From Pelomonas sp041914785 (GTDB lineage Bacteria; Pseudomonadota; Gammaproteobacteria; Burkholderiales; Burkholderiaceae_C): DNA of 48,197 nt. The notes below the pieces were generated by a model. That model searched no databases, was not told the origin of the DNA, and was given only the letters and a program-made list of their open reading frames with translations. Positions 1 to 7,265 of the stretch are shown one piece after another. The stretch is taken from contig JAYSCT010000017.1 of assembly GCA_041914785.1 (NCBI GenBank), positions 1 through 48,197 on the forward strand, written 5' to 3'. Every line of letters begins with the position of its first letter. Within the stretch, counting starts at the first letter, position 1. The position numbers and the translations under genes were made by a program.

Positions 1-2
1 TC

Positions 3-851
3 GAGTACTGGCGCTGGTGGCTGGTGCACCTGTGGGTGGAGGGCTTCTTCGAGGTCTTCGCCACCGCCGTGGTCGCGCTGATCTTCACCAACCTGGGCCT
101 GATCCGTGCCGCGTCGGCCAACCGGGCCATCGTCGCCGAGACCATCGTGTTCCTGTTCGGCGGCATCCTGGGCACGCTGCACCACCTGTACTGGACCGGC
201 ACGCCGACCTCGGTCATCGCCGTCGGCTCGGTGTTCTCGGCCCTCGAAGTGGTGCCGCTGACGCTGATCGGCCTGGAAGCACTGCAGACGTACCGCCGCT
301 CGAAGAACGTGGCCTGGCTGGGTGCCTACAAGTGGGTCATCCTGAGCTTCGTCGCCGTGGGCTTCTGGAACACCGTGGGCGCCGGCCTGCTGGGCTTCGC
401 CATCAACCCGCCGGCCTCGCTGTACTACGTGCAGGGCCTGAACATGACGGCGGCCCACGGCCACGCGGCGCTGTTCGGTGTCTACGGCATGCTGGGCGTC
501 GGCCTGATGCTGTTCTGCCTGCGCGGCCTGTACGACCGTGCGCTGCACGCCGACCGGTTCCTGAAGCCCGCCTTCTGGAGCCTGAACATCGGCCTCGGCA
601 TGATGGTCTTCATGTCGCTGCTGCCGGCCGGCATCTACCAGGCCTACCAGAGCATCACGCACGGCCTGTGGTACGCCCGCTCGCCCGAGGTCATCCACTC
701 GCCGGTGATGGAGACCCTGGTGTGGCTGCGCGTGCCGGGCGATATCGTGTTCGCCGCCGGCAGCGTCTTCCTCGCCGTCTATGCCCTCTGCCTGCTGCGC
801 CGCCCGGCGGCGCGCCAGGTGCCGGCCGGGGCCGCGGCGATCAAGCCTTGA
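3..851 (+). CDS. norB: Nitric oxide reductase large subunit NorB, 3' part (gene enters from the left edge)
   Basis: The last 282 residues of the haem-copper-oxidase-like subunit that reduces 2 NO to N2O in the inner membrane. The frame is open to the window edge and reads EYWRWW-VHLWVEGFFEVFAT from base 3, a signature of NorB. A GTG at 24 lies inside this conserved stretch, so it is not the start. Visible catalytic features are the HH pair in LHHLYW (non-haem FeB ligands in known NorB) and HGH in the stretch TAAHGHAALFG (haem b and b3 ligands). Six or so hydrophobic segments follow one another. The missing N-terminus prevents telling the cytochrome-c-dependent form from the quinol-dependent one. 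The stop is 4 bp before nsrR, so the two are probably one transcript. Family call is firm. Confidence 0.95.
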   Translation, partial: EYWRWWLVHLWVEGFFEVFATAVVALIFTNLGLIRAASANRAIVAETIVFLFGGILGTLHHLYWTGTPTSVIAVGSVFSALEVVPLTLIGLEALQTYRRSKNVAWLGAYKWVILSFVAVGFWNTVGAGLLGFAINPPASLYYVQGLNMTAAHGHAALFGVYGMLGVGLMLFCLRGLYDRALHADRFLKPAFWSLNIGLGMMVFMSLLPAGIYQAYQSITHGLWYARSPEVIHSPVMETLVWLRVPGDIVFAAGSVFLAVYALCLLRRPAARQVPAGAAAIKP

Positions 852-855
852 ACCC

Positions 856-1305
856 ATGAAGCTCACCGCCTTCACCGACTACAGCCTGCGCGTGCTGATC
901 TATCTGGCGACGGAACCCGACCGCCGGGCCACCGTCGCCGAGATCTGCGCCGCCTTCGACATCAAGGCCAACCACCTGACCAAGGTGGTCCACCACCTCG
1001 GCCGCTGCGGCTGGGTGGCCACGGTGCGGGGCAAGGGCGGCGGTCTGGTGCTGGCGATGCCGGCCGAGCAGATCAGCGTCGGCCGCGTCGTGCGCGACGC
1101 GGAAGGGCTGGACCAGCCGGCCGAGTGCTTCAGCAGCGAGCAGAGCCACTGCGCCATCGTGCGCAGCTGCCGCCTGAAGGGCGTGCTGGCCGAGGCCGTG
1201 AGCGCCTTCCACGCCGTGCTGGACCGCTACACGCTGGCCGACATCACCCGCAACCGCGAGGTGCTGGCCGGCGTGCTGCAGATCCACCCCGCGAGGGCCG
1301 CATGA
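856..1305 (+). CDS. nsrR: NO-sensing Rrf2-family repressor NsrR
   Basis: A 149-residue Rrf2 regulator. The N-terminal winged helix (about residues 1-70, MKLTAFTDYSLRVLIYLA) is followed by Cys91, Cys99 and Cys105. The spacing C-x7-C-x5-C and the presence of Asp8 match NsrR proteins in which three Cys and Asp8 hold a [4Fe-4S] cluster; this is knowledge of the family, not shown here. Nitrosylation of the cluster releases DNA. The gene follows norB by 4 bp and its ATGA overlaps the start of the next gene, so it probably autoregulates the NO-reduction operon. IscR is less likely because of the Cys spacing and context. The ATG at 856 is chosen because it begins the conserved MKLT; longer upstream extension would run into norB. 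Confidence 0.9.
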   Translation: MKLTAFTDYSLRVLIYLATEPDRRATVAEICAAFDIKANHLTKVVHHLGRCGWVATVRGKGGGLVLAMPAEQISVGRVVRDAEGLDQPAECFSSEQSHCAIVRSCRLKGVLAEAVSAFHAVLDRYTLADITRNREVLAGVLQIHPARAA

Positions 1306-1637
1306 CGCGCGACGAGAACTACCCCTACGCCGGCACCGAGGCGCTGCGCGCACCCATCCTCGCGGCGCTGCTCCGCGTCGTCGACCCGGAGGTGGCGATG
1401 AGCATCGTCGACGTGGGGCTGGTCTATGGCGTCACGGTGACGCCCGAGCGGCTGCACGTGCTGATGACGATGACATCGGCCGCCTGCCCGGTGGCCGACG
1501 TCATCCTGGACGACGCCTTCACCGAGTTGGAAGCCGTCACGCCACCCGGCATGGCGGTGGACATCGAGCTCGTCTGGGAGCCGCCCTGGACGACCGACCG
1601 CATGAGCGCCAGCGCCAAGGCCTTCATGGGCTGGTGA
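1302..1637 (+). CDS. MIP18/DUF59-family iron-sulfur assembly protein (PaaD/SufT-like)
   Basis: A small cytoplasmic protein of 111 residues with the DUF59 core: DPE at about 28-30, SIVDVGLVYGV at 34-44 and a conserved Cys62 in SAACPVAD. Proteins of this fold help insert or mature Fe-S clusters (PaaD, SufT, MIP18). It overlaps nsrR by 4 bp (ATGA), so translation is probably coupled to the Fe-S repressor. A role in supplying or repairing Fe-S clusters under NO stress is inference from the context; the same domain also occurs in phenylacetate and other operons. No paa genes are present here. Confidence 0.8.
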   Translation: MTRDENYPYAGTEALRAPILAALLRVVDPEVAMSIVDVGLVYGVTVTPERLHVLMTMTSAACPVADVILDDAFTELEAVTPPGMAVDIELVWEPPWTTDRMSASAKAFMGW

Positions 1638-1651
1638 GGCGGCATCCACCC

Positions 1652-2743
1652 ATGCGCCACGGCCGCCACCCCCACGGACGCTGGCTCGCACCGCTGGCGC
1701 TGGCCGTGCCGGCCTTGCTGGTGGCCGGCATCGCCGGCGGCCTGTTGCGCGCCGGCGTGGCGCTGCCCGCCGCGGGTGGCGCCTGGCTGGGTGCCGCCGT
1801 GCAGGCGCACGCCTTCCTGATGATCAGCGCGGTCCTCGCGACCGTCATTGCCGTCGAGCGGGCGGTGGCCGTGCGGCACCCGCTGTGCTTCGCCGGCCCG
1901 CTGGCGTCGGCCGCCGCGGGTCTGGCCCAGCTGGGCGGGGCAGCGGATGTGGCCGCCTGGCTGGCCGTGGCGGCGTCGCTCGCCTTCTTGGCGGTCAACG
2001 CGGTCATCGTCGGCCTGCAGCGCGCGGCGCACACGGCGCTGCTGATGCTGGGTGGGCTGTGCTGGGCCGCCGGCAGCCTGCTGCACGCACTGGGGGCGTC
2101 GGCCGCCACGGTTGTGCCCTGGTGGTTCGTCTTCCTCGTGCTGACCATCGCCGCCGAGCGGCTGGAGATGACGCGGCTGATGCGCCGCCGGCCCGGGGCG
2201 TCGTGGGCGCTGGCCGCCATCCTGGCGGCGCTGCTGCTGGGCGCCGCGGTGTCGGGCCTGCTGTTCGGCGTGGCGCTCGCGGCATTGGCCGTCTGGCTGC
2301 TGGCGTTCGACATCGCGCGCCGCACCGTGCGCGCCCACGGCCTGAGCCGCTACATGGCCATCTGCCTGCTGCTGGGCTACGGCTGGCTGGCCGTTGCGGG
2401 GCTGGCCTGGGCGGCCACGGCGCTGGGCTGGCCGCTGCGCGACGCAGCGCTGCACGGCCTCGGGCTGGGCTTCGTCATCGGCATGGTGTTCGGCCATGCG
2501 CCGGTGATCCTGCCGGCCATCGCCCGCATCAAGCTGCGCTTCGGCTGGGCGTGGTACCTGCCGCTGGCGCTGCTGCACGGCTCGCTGGCCGTGCGCCTGT
2601 TCGGCGGCGCCGACCTGCTGGCCGCCGGCGCGGCCGGCAACGCACTGGCCCTTGCCGGCTTCGCGGCCACCGTGGTTGCCGCGGCGCTGGCCTTTCGACA
2701 TTCGCCGTCAAGGCAAGGACTCCATGGCATTGATCCCTCTTGA
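1652..2743 (+). CDS. Unnamed polytopic membrane protein of the NO cluster
   Basis: A 363-residue, Ala/Leu/Gly-rich protein with roughly ten to twelve hydrophobic segments and almost no soluble part. I do not recognise a named family. It has scattered polar residues inside or next to membrane segments (HAFLMIS near residue 54, ERLEMTRLMRRRP near 170, FGHAPVILPAI near 285) that could bind a metal or haem, and its overall character resembles its neighbour NnrS. The start could be ATG 1652 or GTG 1634, the latter overlapping the previous stop; I chose the ATG. Its 3' end overlaps the start of nnrS by 20 bp, which argues for coupled expression. Function is unknown; the link to NO metabolism is by position only. 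Confidence 0.75.
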   Translation: MRHGRHPHGRWLAPLALAVPALLVAGIAGGLLRAGVALPAAGGAWLGAAVQAHAFLMISAVLATVIAVERAVAVRHPLCFAGPLASAAAGLAQLGGAADVAAWLAVAASLAFLAVNAVIVGLQRAAHTALLMLGGLCWAAGSLLHALGASAATVVPWWFVFLVLTIAAERLEMTRLMRRRPGASWALAAILAALLLGAAVSGLLFGVALAALAVWLLAFDIARRTVRAHGLSRYMAICLLLGYGWLAVAGLAWAATALGWPLRDAALHGLGLGFVIGMVFGHAPVILPAIARIKLRFGWAWYLPLALLHGSLAVRLFGGADLLAAGAAGNALALAGFAATVVAAALAFRHSPSRQGLHGIDPS

Positions 2744-3911
2744 GGAGTCGCCGCGCGCGCCGCGGCCCGGCTTCGCGCTGTTCGCGCTGGGCTTCCGCCC
2801 GTTCTACCTGCTGGCCAGCGTGTTCGCCGCGCTGTCCATCCCGCTGTGGGCGCTGCAGTTCTCGGGCCTGCTGGGGCACGCCTACCTGGCCGGGCCGCTG
2901 TGGCATGCGCACGAGATGCTGTTCGGCTTCACGCTGGCCGTCATCGTCGGCTTTCTGTTCACGGCCGGCCGCAACTGGACCCACCTGCCGACGCCCACCG
3001 GCGGGCCGCTGGCGGCGCTGGCGCTGCTGTGGCTGGCTGCCCGCGTCCTCGTGCTGACGCGCTGGGGCGTGGCCGCCGCGGCGGCCAACATCGCCTTCCC
3101 GCTGGCCGCCGCCGGCGCGCTGGCGGTGCCCTTTCTTCGCGCGCGCAACCGGCGCAACTACTTCTTCATCGGCCTGCTGCTGCTGCTGGCCGCTGTCGCC
3201 GCGGTCTTCCACCTCGGGCAGCTGGGGTTCATCACGGTGGCGCCGCTGCCGGGCCTCCAGGTGGCGCTGGATGTGGTGCTCTTCATCCTCGCCGTCATGG
3301 GCGGGCGCGTGATTCCGATGTTCACGAACAACGGCGTGCCGGGCGCGGCCGCGGCGCGGCGGCCGGTGGTGGAGAAGGCGGCGCTGGGCCTGGTGCTGGC
3401 GCTGGGCGTGGCGGACCTGCTGGGCCTGGGCGGCTGGCCGGTGGCCGCCATCGCGGCCGCCGCCGGCGCCGCCCACGCCGTGCGCTGGGCGTTGTGGCAG
3501 CCGTGGAAGACGCTGCGCGTGCCGCTGGTCTGGGTGCTGCATCTGGCCTATGCCTGGATTCCCGTGCACCTGCTGCTGCGCGCCGGTGGCGCGCTCGGGG
3601 GGGTGACGCCGTCGCTCGCGACGCACGCGCTGACGGTCGGCGCGGTCGGCGGCCTCGTCATCGGCATGATGACCCGCACGGCCCGCGGCCACACCGGCCG
3701 GGCGCTGCGCGCCGACGGCTTCGAGACGGCCTGCTACGTCGCCGTGCTGCTGGCCGCGCTGGTGCGGGTGGCGCTGCCGCTGCTGCAGCCGGCCTGGACG
3801 CTGCCGGCCGTGCAGGCCTCCGCGGCGCTGTGGTCGACCGGCTTCGGCCTGTACGCCTGGCGCTACTGGCCGGTGTTGTCGCGGCCGCGCATCGACGGCC
3901 GGCCGGGTTGA
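2724..3911 (+). CDS. nnrS: NnrS family haem-copper membrane protein
   Basis: A 395-residue inner-membrane protein with about twelve hydrophobic segments. It carries the NnrS hallmark WHAHEMLFGF at residues 60-69 and, near the N-terminus, the typical FALGFRPFYLLA. NnrS proteins bind haem and copper and protect metabolism against NO in other bacteria; they are regularly found in denitrification clusters. Start ATG 2724 (MALIPLEE) is chosen because the conserved region begins soon after; more upstream starts lie deep in the preceding gene. It is the fifth gene in the norB-nsrR run and is followed by a 115-bp gap containing an FNR-type palindrome. Confidence 0.93.
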   Translation: MALIPLEESPRAPRPGFALFALGFRPFYLLASVFAALSIPLWALQFSGLLGHAYLAGPLWHAHEMLFGFTLAVIVGFLFTAGRNWTHLPTPTGGPLAALALLWLAARVLVLTRWGVAAAAANIAFPLAAAGALAVPFLRARNRRNYFFIGLLLLLAAVAAVFHLGQLGFITVAPLPGLQVALDVVLFILAVMGGRVIPMFTNNGVPGAAAARRPVVEKAALGLVLALGVADLLGLGGWPVAAIAAAAGAAHAVRWALWQPWKTLRVPLVWVLHLAYAWIPVHLLLRAGGALGGVTPSLATHALTVGAVGGLVIGMMTRTARGHTGRALRADGFETACYVAVLLAALVRVALPLLQPAWTLPAVQASAALWSTGFGLYAWRYWPVLSRPRIDGRPG

Positions 3912-3945
3912 AACCTAGTCGTCCAACTGACCGGAGAACGATGGC

Positions 3946-3959
3946 TTGACGCCCGTCAA
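3946..3959 (+). promoter_or_regulatory. FNR/DNR-type palindrome upstream of the FmdE-like gene
   Basis: TTGAC-GCCC-GTCAA, a perfect 5-4-5 inverted repeat, fits the CRP/FNR-family pattern TTGAY-N4-RTCAA used by FNR and DNR in denitrifiers. Its centre (3952.5) is 41.5 bp before base 3994; a weak -10-like GACGAT lies at 3982-3987, the spacing of a class II activated promoter. The gene start is at 4027. The site is seen; regulator identity and promoter activity are inferred. Confidence 0.55.
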
Positions 3960-4026
3960 CCCGGTGGGCGCCGCCAGCGCAGACGATGCGGTCTCCCTCT
4001 CAACTCGCACGACGCCAAGGAGCCCC

Positions 4027-4659
4027 ATGAAGCTGCAGCCGTTCTTCGACGAGGTGCCCCGGATCGCGGTGCAGGACCCGCTCGCCCGCCTGCTGGGCTG
4101 CGCCGAGGACGGCCTGCTGGCGTACGGCTTCGCGGATGCCGTGCGGCTGACGGGCCATGCCTGCCCGACCGTGGCGGCCGCCTACTGGATGACCTGCCTC
4201 GCGCTGGAACACCTGCACCCCGACACGCTGCCGCAGCGCGGCCAGATCAAGGTGGAGTTCCGCGATGACGCCCGGTCGGGCAGCAGCGGCGTGATGGCCA
4301 CCGTCGTGCAGATGCTGACCGGCGCCGCCGGCGGCTCGGGCTTCAAGGGCATTGCCGGGCGCTTCGCGCGCGCCGGCCTGATCCGCTACAAGCCCGACCT
4401 GCTCAGTGCGCTGCGCTTCACGCGCCTGGACACGCAGGAGGCGGTGGACGTCAGCGTCGACATGGCCCATGTGCCGGCCGACCCGCGCCTGGAGCCGCTG
4501 CTGGAACGCTGCGTCGGCGGCCGCGCGAGCGCGCAGGAGGAGGCCGAGTTCGCGCGGCTGTGGCTGCAGCGAGTGCGCACCCTGCTGCTGGACTGCGCGC
4601 GCGACCCCGCCGTCTTCCAGCTCAAGCCGGTCAAGCGCACCGCTGCCCTGGCGGCCTGA
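4027..4659 (+). CDS. FmdE-like protein linked to the denitrification cluster
   Basis: A 210-residue soluble protein. The segment AYGFADAVRLTGHACPTVAAAY (about 32-53) resembles the FmdE domain, named for the molybdenum formylmethanofuran dehydrogenase operon, in which a Gly-His-x-Cys-Pro motif (here residues 43-47) probably binds metal. A GSGFKGIAGRF stretch and RLEPLLERCVGG follow. In bacteria such proteins are poorly characterised; activity is unknown. An AAGGAG ribosome site precedes ATG 4027, so the longer reading from 3946 was not used. The FNR-type palindrome 68 bp upstream suggests induction at low oxygen or by NO. Family assignment is from motif memory, hence moderate confidence. Confidence 0.65.
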   Translation: MKLQPFFDEVPRIAVQDPLARLLGCAEDGLLAYGFADAVRLTGHACPTVAAAYWMTCLALEHLHPDTLPQRGQIKVEFRDDARSGSSGVMATVVQMLTGAAGGSGFKGIAGRFARAGLIRYKPDLLSALRFTRLDTQEAVDVSVDMAHVPADPRLEPLLERCVGGRASAQEEAEFARLWLQRVRTLLLDCARDPAVFQLKPVKRTAALAA

Positions 4660-4663
4660 CGGC

Positions 4664-4867
4664 TCAGCCCGGCGGCTTGTCGCCGTCCGCGGCCGGCGGC
4701 GGCGCGTCCAGCCCCCAATCCATCCAGTCGTCGCCGAACAGCTCGGACGGGTGCGGCGTGGCGAGGCTTCCGTTGCCGCACTGCATCGCATCGGCGGCGC
4801 AATAGCGGTCGCAGCCCCAGCAGATGCGTTCCGGGTGCGCGGGCTTGATCGGGAACTTGCGGGCCAT
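4664..4867 (-). CDS. DUF3079 small Cys-rich protein
   Basis: A 67-residue cytoplasmic protein converging on the FmdE-like gene with only 4 bp between stops. It begins MARKFPIKPAHPERICWGCD and has three Cys (C-x2-C and a later C in the CAADAMQCGNG region) plus the acidic end ELFGDDWMDWGLD. This pattern is that of DUF3079, a small proteobacterial family with no assigned role; the cysteines may bind metal. The reading frame extends upstream to 5014, but the family begins at this ATG. Confidence 0.8.
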   Translation of the reverse strand: MARKFPIKPAHPERICWGCDRYCAADAMQCGNGSLATPHPSELFGDDWMDWGLDAPPPAADGDKPPG

Positions 4868-5046
4868 GGCTTGGCAGCGTGCCCGGAAGCGGCGGCACGC
4901 GCCTTGACCTCGCGCAACAGGCGCGCGCTTGCCGCTGGGGCGGGCGCCAACGCCGGCCTGTTCGGCCTGGCTTTGCACCACGTCAAGGCGGCCGCGCTTT
5001 TCTGGCCGCAGCATCGCCGTCTTCGTCGTTCAACCCCGGACCCGCC

Positions 5047-6249
5047 ATGACCTCTCTCTCGCTCCTGGAACGCATGACGGCCGCCGGCCTGCGCCCCCTG
5101 CAACTGGCCGGCCGCCAGCTGCTGCCCATCGTGCAGGGCGGCATGGGCGTGGGCATCTCGGCCCACCGGCTGGCCGGCAGCGTCGCCGCCCAGGGCGCCT
5201 GGGGCACCATCGCCTCGGTGGACCTGCGCCGCCACCACGCCGACCTGTTGGCGCGCAGCGAAGGCCTGCCCGACGGCGCCGAGAAGAAGGCCGTCATCGA
5301 GCAGGCCAACCAGGAGGCGCTGGCGCGCGAGATCCGCGGTGCGCGCGAGATTGCCGGCGGGCGCGGCCTGGTGGCCGTCAACGTGATGCGCGCCGTCAGC
5401 GACTACGCGGCCTCCGTGCGCACGGCGCTGCAGCAGGGCGCGCAGGCGCTGGTCGTCGGTGCCGGCCTGCCGCTGGACCTGCCCGAACTCGCGCAGGACC
5501 ACCCCGACACGGCGCTGATCCCCATCCTCAGCGATGCCCGCGGCGTGGCGCTGCTGTGGCGCAAGTGGGAGCGCCGCCAGCGCATCCCCAGCGCCATCGT
5601 CATCGAGCACCCGGCCCACGCCGCCGGCCACCTCGGCGCGGCCCGCGTGGCCGACCTCGGCGATGCACGCTTCGAGTTCGAGACCGTGCTGCCGGCCGTG
5701 CGCCAGCATCTGCGCGATGCCGGTGTCGAAGGCCAGGTGCCGCTGATCGCGGCCGGAGGCGTGCGCCGCTGCGAGGACATCCAGCGCCTGCAGTCGCTGG
5801 GCGCCGATGCTGCCCAGCTCGGCACGGCTTTCGTGGCCACGCAGGAGTGTGACGCCCACCCCAACTTCAAGCAGGTGCTGGCCGAGGCGCGCGACGAGGA
5901 CCTCGTCGAATTCACCAGCGTCGCCGGCCTGCCGGCCCGCGCCGTGCTGACGCCGTGGCTGAAGAAATACCTGAAGGCCGAGGAGCGGCTGCAGGCCGTG
6001 GCGCAGCTGAAGCAGCGCTGCACGATGGCCTTCGACTGCCTGGCCCAGTGCGGGCTGCGCGACGGCCTCAAGGGCTGGGGCCAGTTCTGCATCGACCAGC
6101 GCCTGGCCGCGGCACTGCGCGGCGAGACGGCCAAGGGCCTGTTCTTCCGCGGCCGCGGCGACCTGCCGTTCGGCCCGCAGATCGCCAGCGTCAGCCAGCT
6201 GCTGGAGCGCCTGCTGACACCGGGCGTGCCGCTGGGCACGCCGGCGTGA
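5047..6249 (+). CDS. Nitronate monooxygenase family (2-nitropropane dioxygenase-like) FMN oxidoreductase
   Basis: A 400-residue TIM-barrel flavoprotein. LPIVQGGMGVGISAHRLAGSVA (about 27-48) is the phosphate/FMN-binding start of the NPD family; AAGGVRRCEDIQRLQSLGADAAQLGTAF in the second half is the second FMN phosphate-binding strand. Members oxidise alkyl nitronates or act as NAD(P)H-dependent flavin oxidoreductases; substrate cannot be read from the sequence. It is longer than classic class I enzymes (about 330-360), because of an insert around 65-110 and a Cys-containing C-terminal tail (KQRCTMAFDCLAQCGLRDG). The convergent downstream gene ends 14 bp away. Confidence 0.85.
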   Translation: MTSLSLLERMTAAGLRPLQLAGRQLLPIVQGGMGVGISAHRLAGSVAAQGAWGTIASVDLRRHHADLLARSEGLPDGAEKKAVIEQANQEALAREIRGAREIAGGRGLVAVNVMRAVSDYAASVRTALQQGAQALVVGAGLPLDLPELAQDHPDTALIPILSDARGVALLWRKWERRQRIPSAIVIEHPAHAAGHLGAARVADLGDARFEFETVLPAVRQHLRDAGVEGQVPLIAAGGVRRCEDIQRLQSLGADAAQLGTAFVATQECDAHPNFKQVLAEARDEDLVEFTSVAGLPARAVLTPWLKKYLKAEERLQAVAQLKQRCTMAFDCLAQCGLRDGLKGWGQFCIDQRLAAALRGETAKGLFFRGRGDLPFGPQIASVSQLLERLLTPGVPLGTPA

Positions 6250-6262
6250 CGGGCGATTCGCC

Positions 6263-7165
6263 TCAGGTGTTGAACAGCAGCGCCTGATCGCGCGGCTGCT
6301 CGATGCGCAGCGGCTGGCTGGCGTCCGGCGCGGCGGCCAGGCCGGCGGCGGCCAGGCGCTCGCGCCAGGGCTCGGCGCCCAGCTGAGGCGCTGCGCGCAG
6401 CACCACGCCCAGCTGCCACGGCCAGTCGTCCGAGCCCGGCCCGGTGATGACGCGGTCGATGCCGCGCTGCTCGCGCAGCCGCTGCAACAGCGCCGCCGGC
6501 GGTTCGAGGCGCCGCCACAGCGCCAGCGTGCCCAGCTGCGGCACCGGCGTGGGCGGCGGCTTCAGCACCAGGCCTTCGAGCTGACCCTGGCGCCGCCAGG
6601 CGCTGAGGCTGGACAACACATGATGCTCGCTGCAGCCCAGCTGCCGTGCGCACTCGGCAAACGGTTTGGAGCAGACGGGCAGGCCGCGCTCCACGCAGGC
6701 GGCCAGCTGCGGGTCGTCGCAGCTCAGCGTGGTGTCGGGCGACGGCAGCCGCAGCCGCGCCAGCGGTGGCAGCGCCAGCCGCGCGAGCTGGCGGCCCAGC
6801 GCGGCCTCGTCCAGCGCCTCGATCTCGGCCCACAGCGTCGGCAGCCCGTCGCCGGCCTGGGCACGCTCGATGCGGAAGCAGCCGGGCAGAGCGGCCAGCG
6901 CGGTGGCGAAGCCGGGCGGCGCGTCGAACGCCAGCCGCCAGCGCTGGCGCCGCAGCGTGGCGCCCCAGCGCACGCGGATGGGCTGCAGCGCGCCGCTGCG
7001 GTTCAGCTCGCGGCAGGTGCTGAGCAGCTCCCGTGGCGTCGCACCGCTGCGCGCGGCCATCTGCCGGAAGGGCGAGGGATGCAGCGGGAAGTCCTGCTGC
7101 CAGCCCTGGATCAGGGTCTGGCGCAGGCCGGCGCAGCAACTGGGCGGAGACGCGGTCGTGGGCAT
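6263..7165 (-). CDS. Double winged-helix protein related to siroheme decarboxylase NirD/NirL (divergent)
   Basis: A 300-residue protein made of two similar halves. Each half opens with an AsnC/Lrp-type winged helix: QQDFPLHPSPFRQMAARSG (about 23-41) and ERGLPVCSKPFAECARQLG (about 158-176). This FPL-x-PF-x2-A pattern is that of NirD/L/G/H and AhbA/B, which decarboxylate siroheme on the way to haem d1 or haem b; fused NirDL proteins have about this length. The region after each helix is poorly conserved and I do not see the usual His/Tyr active-site context, so it may be a degenerate enzyme or a haem-responsive regulator. No other nir genes are near. A partial FNR-type site lies at 7202-7215. 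Confidence 0.55.
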   Translation of the reverse strand: MPTTASPPSCCAGLRQTLIQGWQQDFPLHPSPFRQMAARSGATPRELLSTCRELNRSGALQPIRVRWGATLRRQRWRLAFDAPPGFATALAALPGCFRIERAQAGDGLPTLWAEIEALDEAALGRQLARLALPPLARLRLPSPDTTLSCDDPQLAACVERGLPVCSKPFAECARQLGCSEHHVLSSLSAWRRQGQLEGLVLKPPPTPVPQLGTLALWRRLEPPAALLQRLREQRGIDRVITGPGSDDWPWQLGVVLRAAPQLGAEPWRERLAAAGLAAAPDASQPLRIEQPRDQALLFNT

Positions 7166-7201
7166 GGTGGCCCATGCTCCTGCGCCTGCCGGGGCGGCTC
7201 C

Positions 7202-7215
7202 TTGATCTGCCTTAA
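7202..7215 (-). promoter_or_regulatory. Imperfect FNR-type site upstream of the NirD/L-like gene
   Basis: Read on the minus strand the sequence is TTAAG-GCAG-ATCAA: one perfect half (ATCAA) and one weak half. It lies 37 bp before the start codon at 7165. If it acted at -41.5 the transcript would begin almost at the start codon, so either the true start is downstream or the site is fortuitous. Confidence 0.25.
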
Positions 7216-7265
7216 ATCGCCCCGTCTTCGGCCTTGAGCGGCGTCAAGGGGGCGTGCCGAGCGCA

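Noticed and set aside
24..851. GTG at 24 as the start of a short norB
   Set aside because: The frame is open to the window edge and the conserved EYWRWW lies upstream of the GTG.
1424..2701. A 425-codon minus-strand frame opposite the membrane protein gene
   Set aside because: Gln/Arg/Gly-rich shadow with no fold; the plus-strand gene has proper membrane segments and overlaps its neighbours.
3170..3195. Repeated CTG triplets in nnrS as a microsatellite
   Set aside because: Simple Leu-rich coding (LLLLLAA) in a membrane segment; common in this GC-rich genome.
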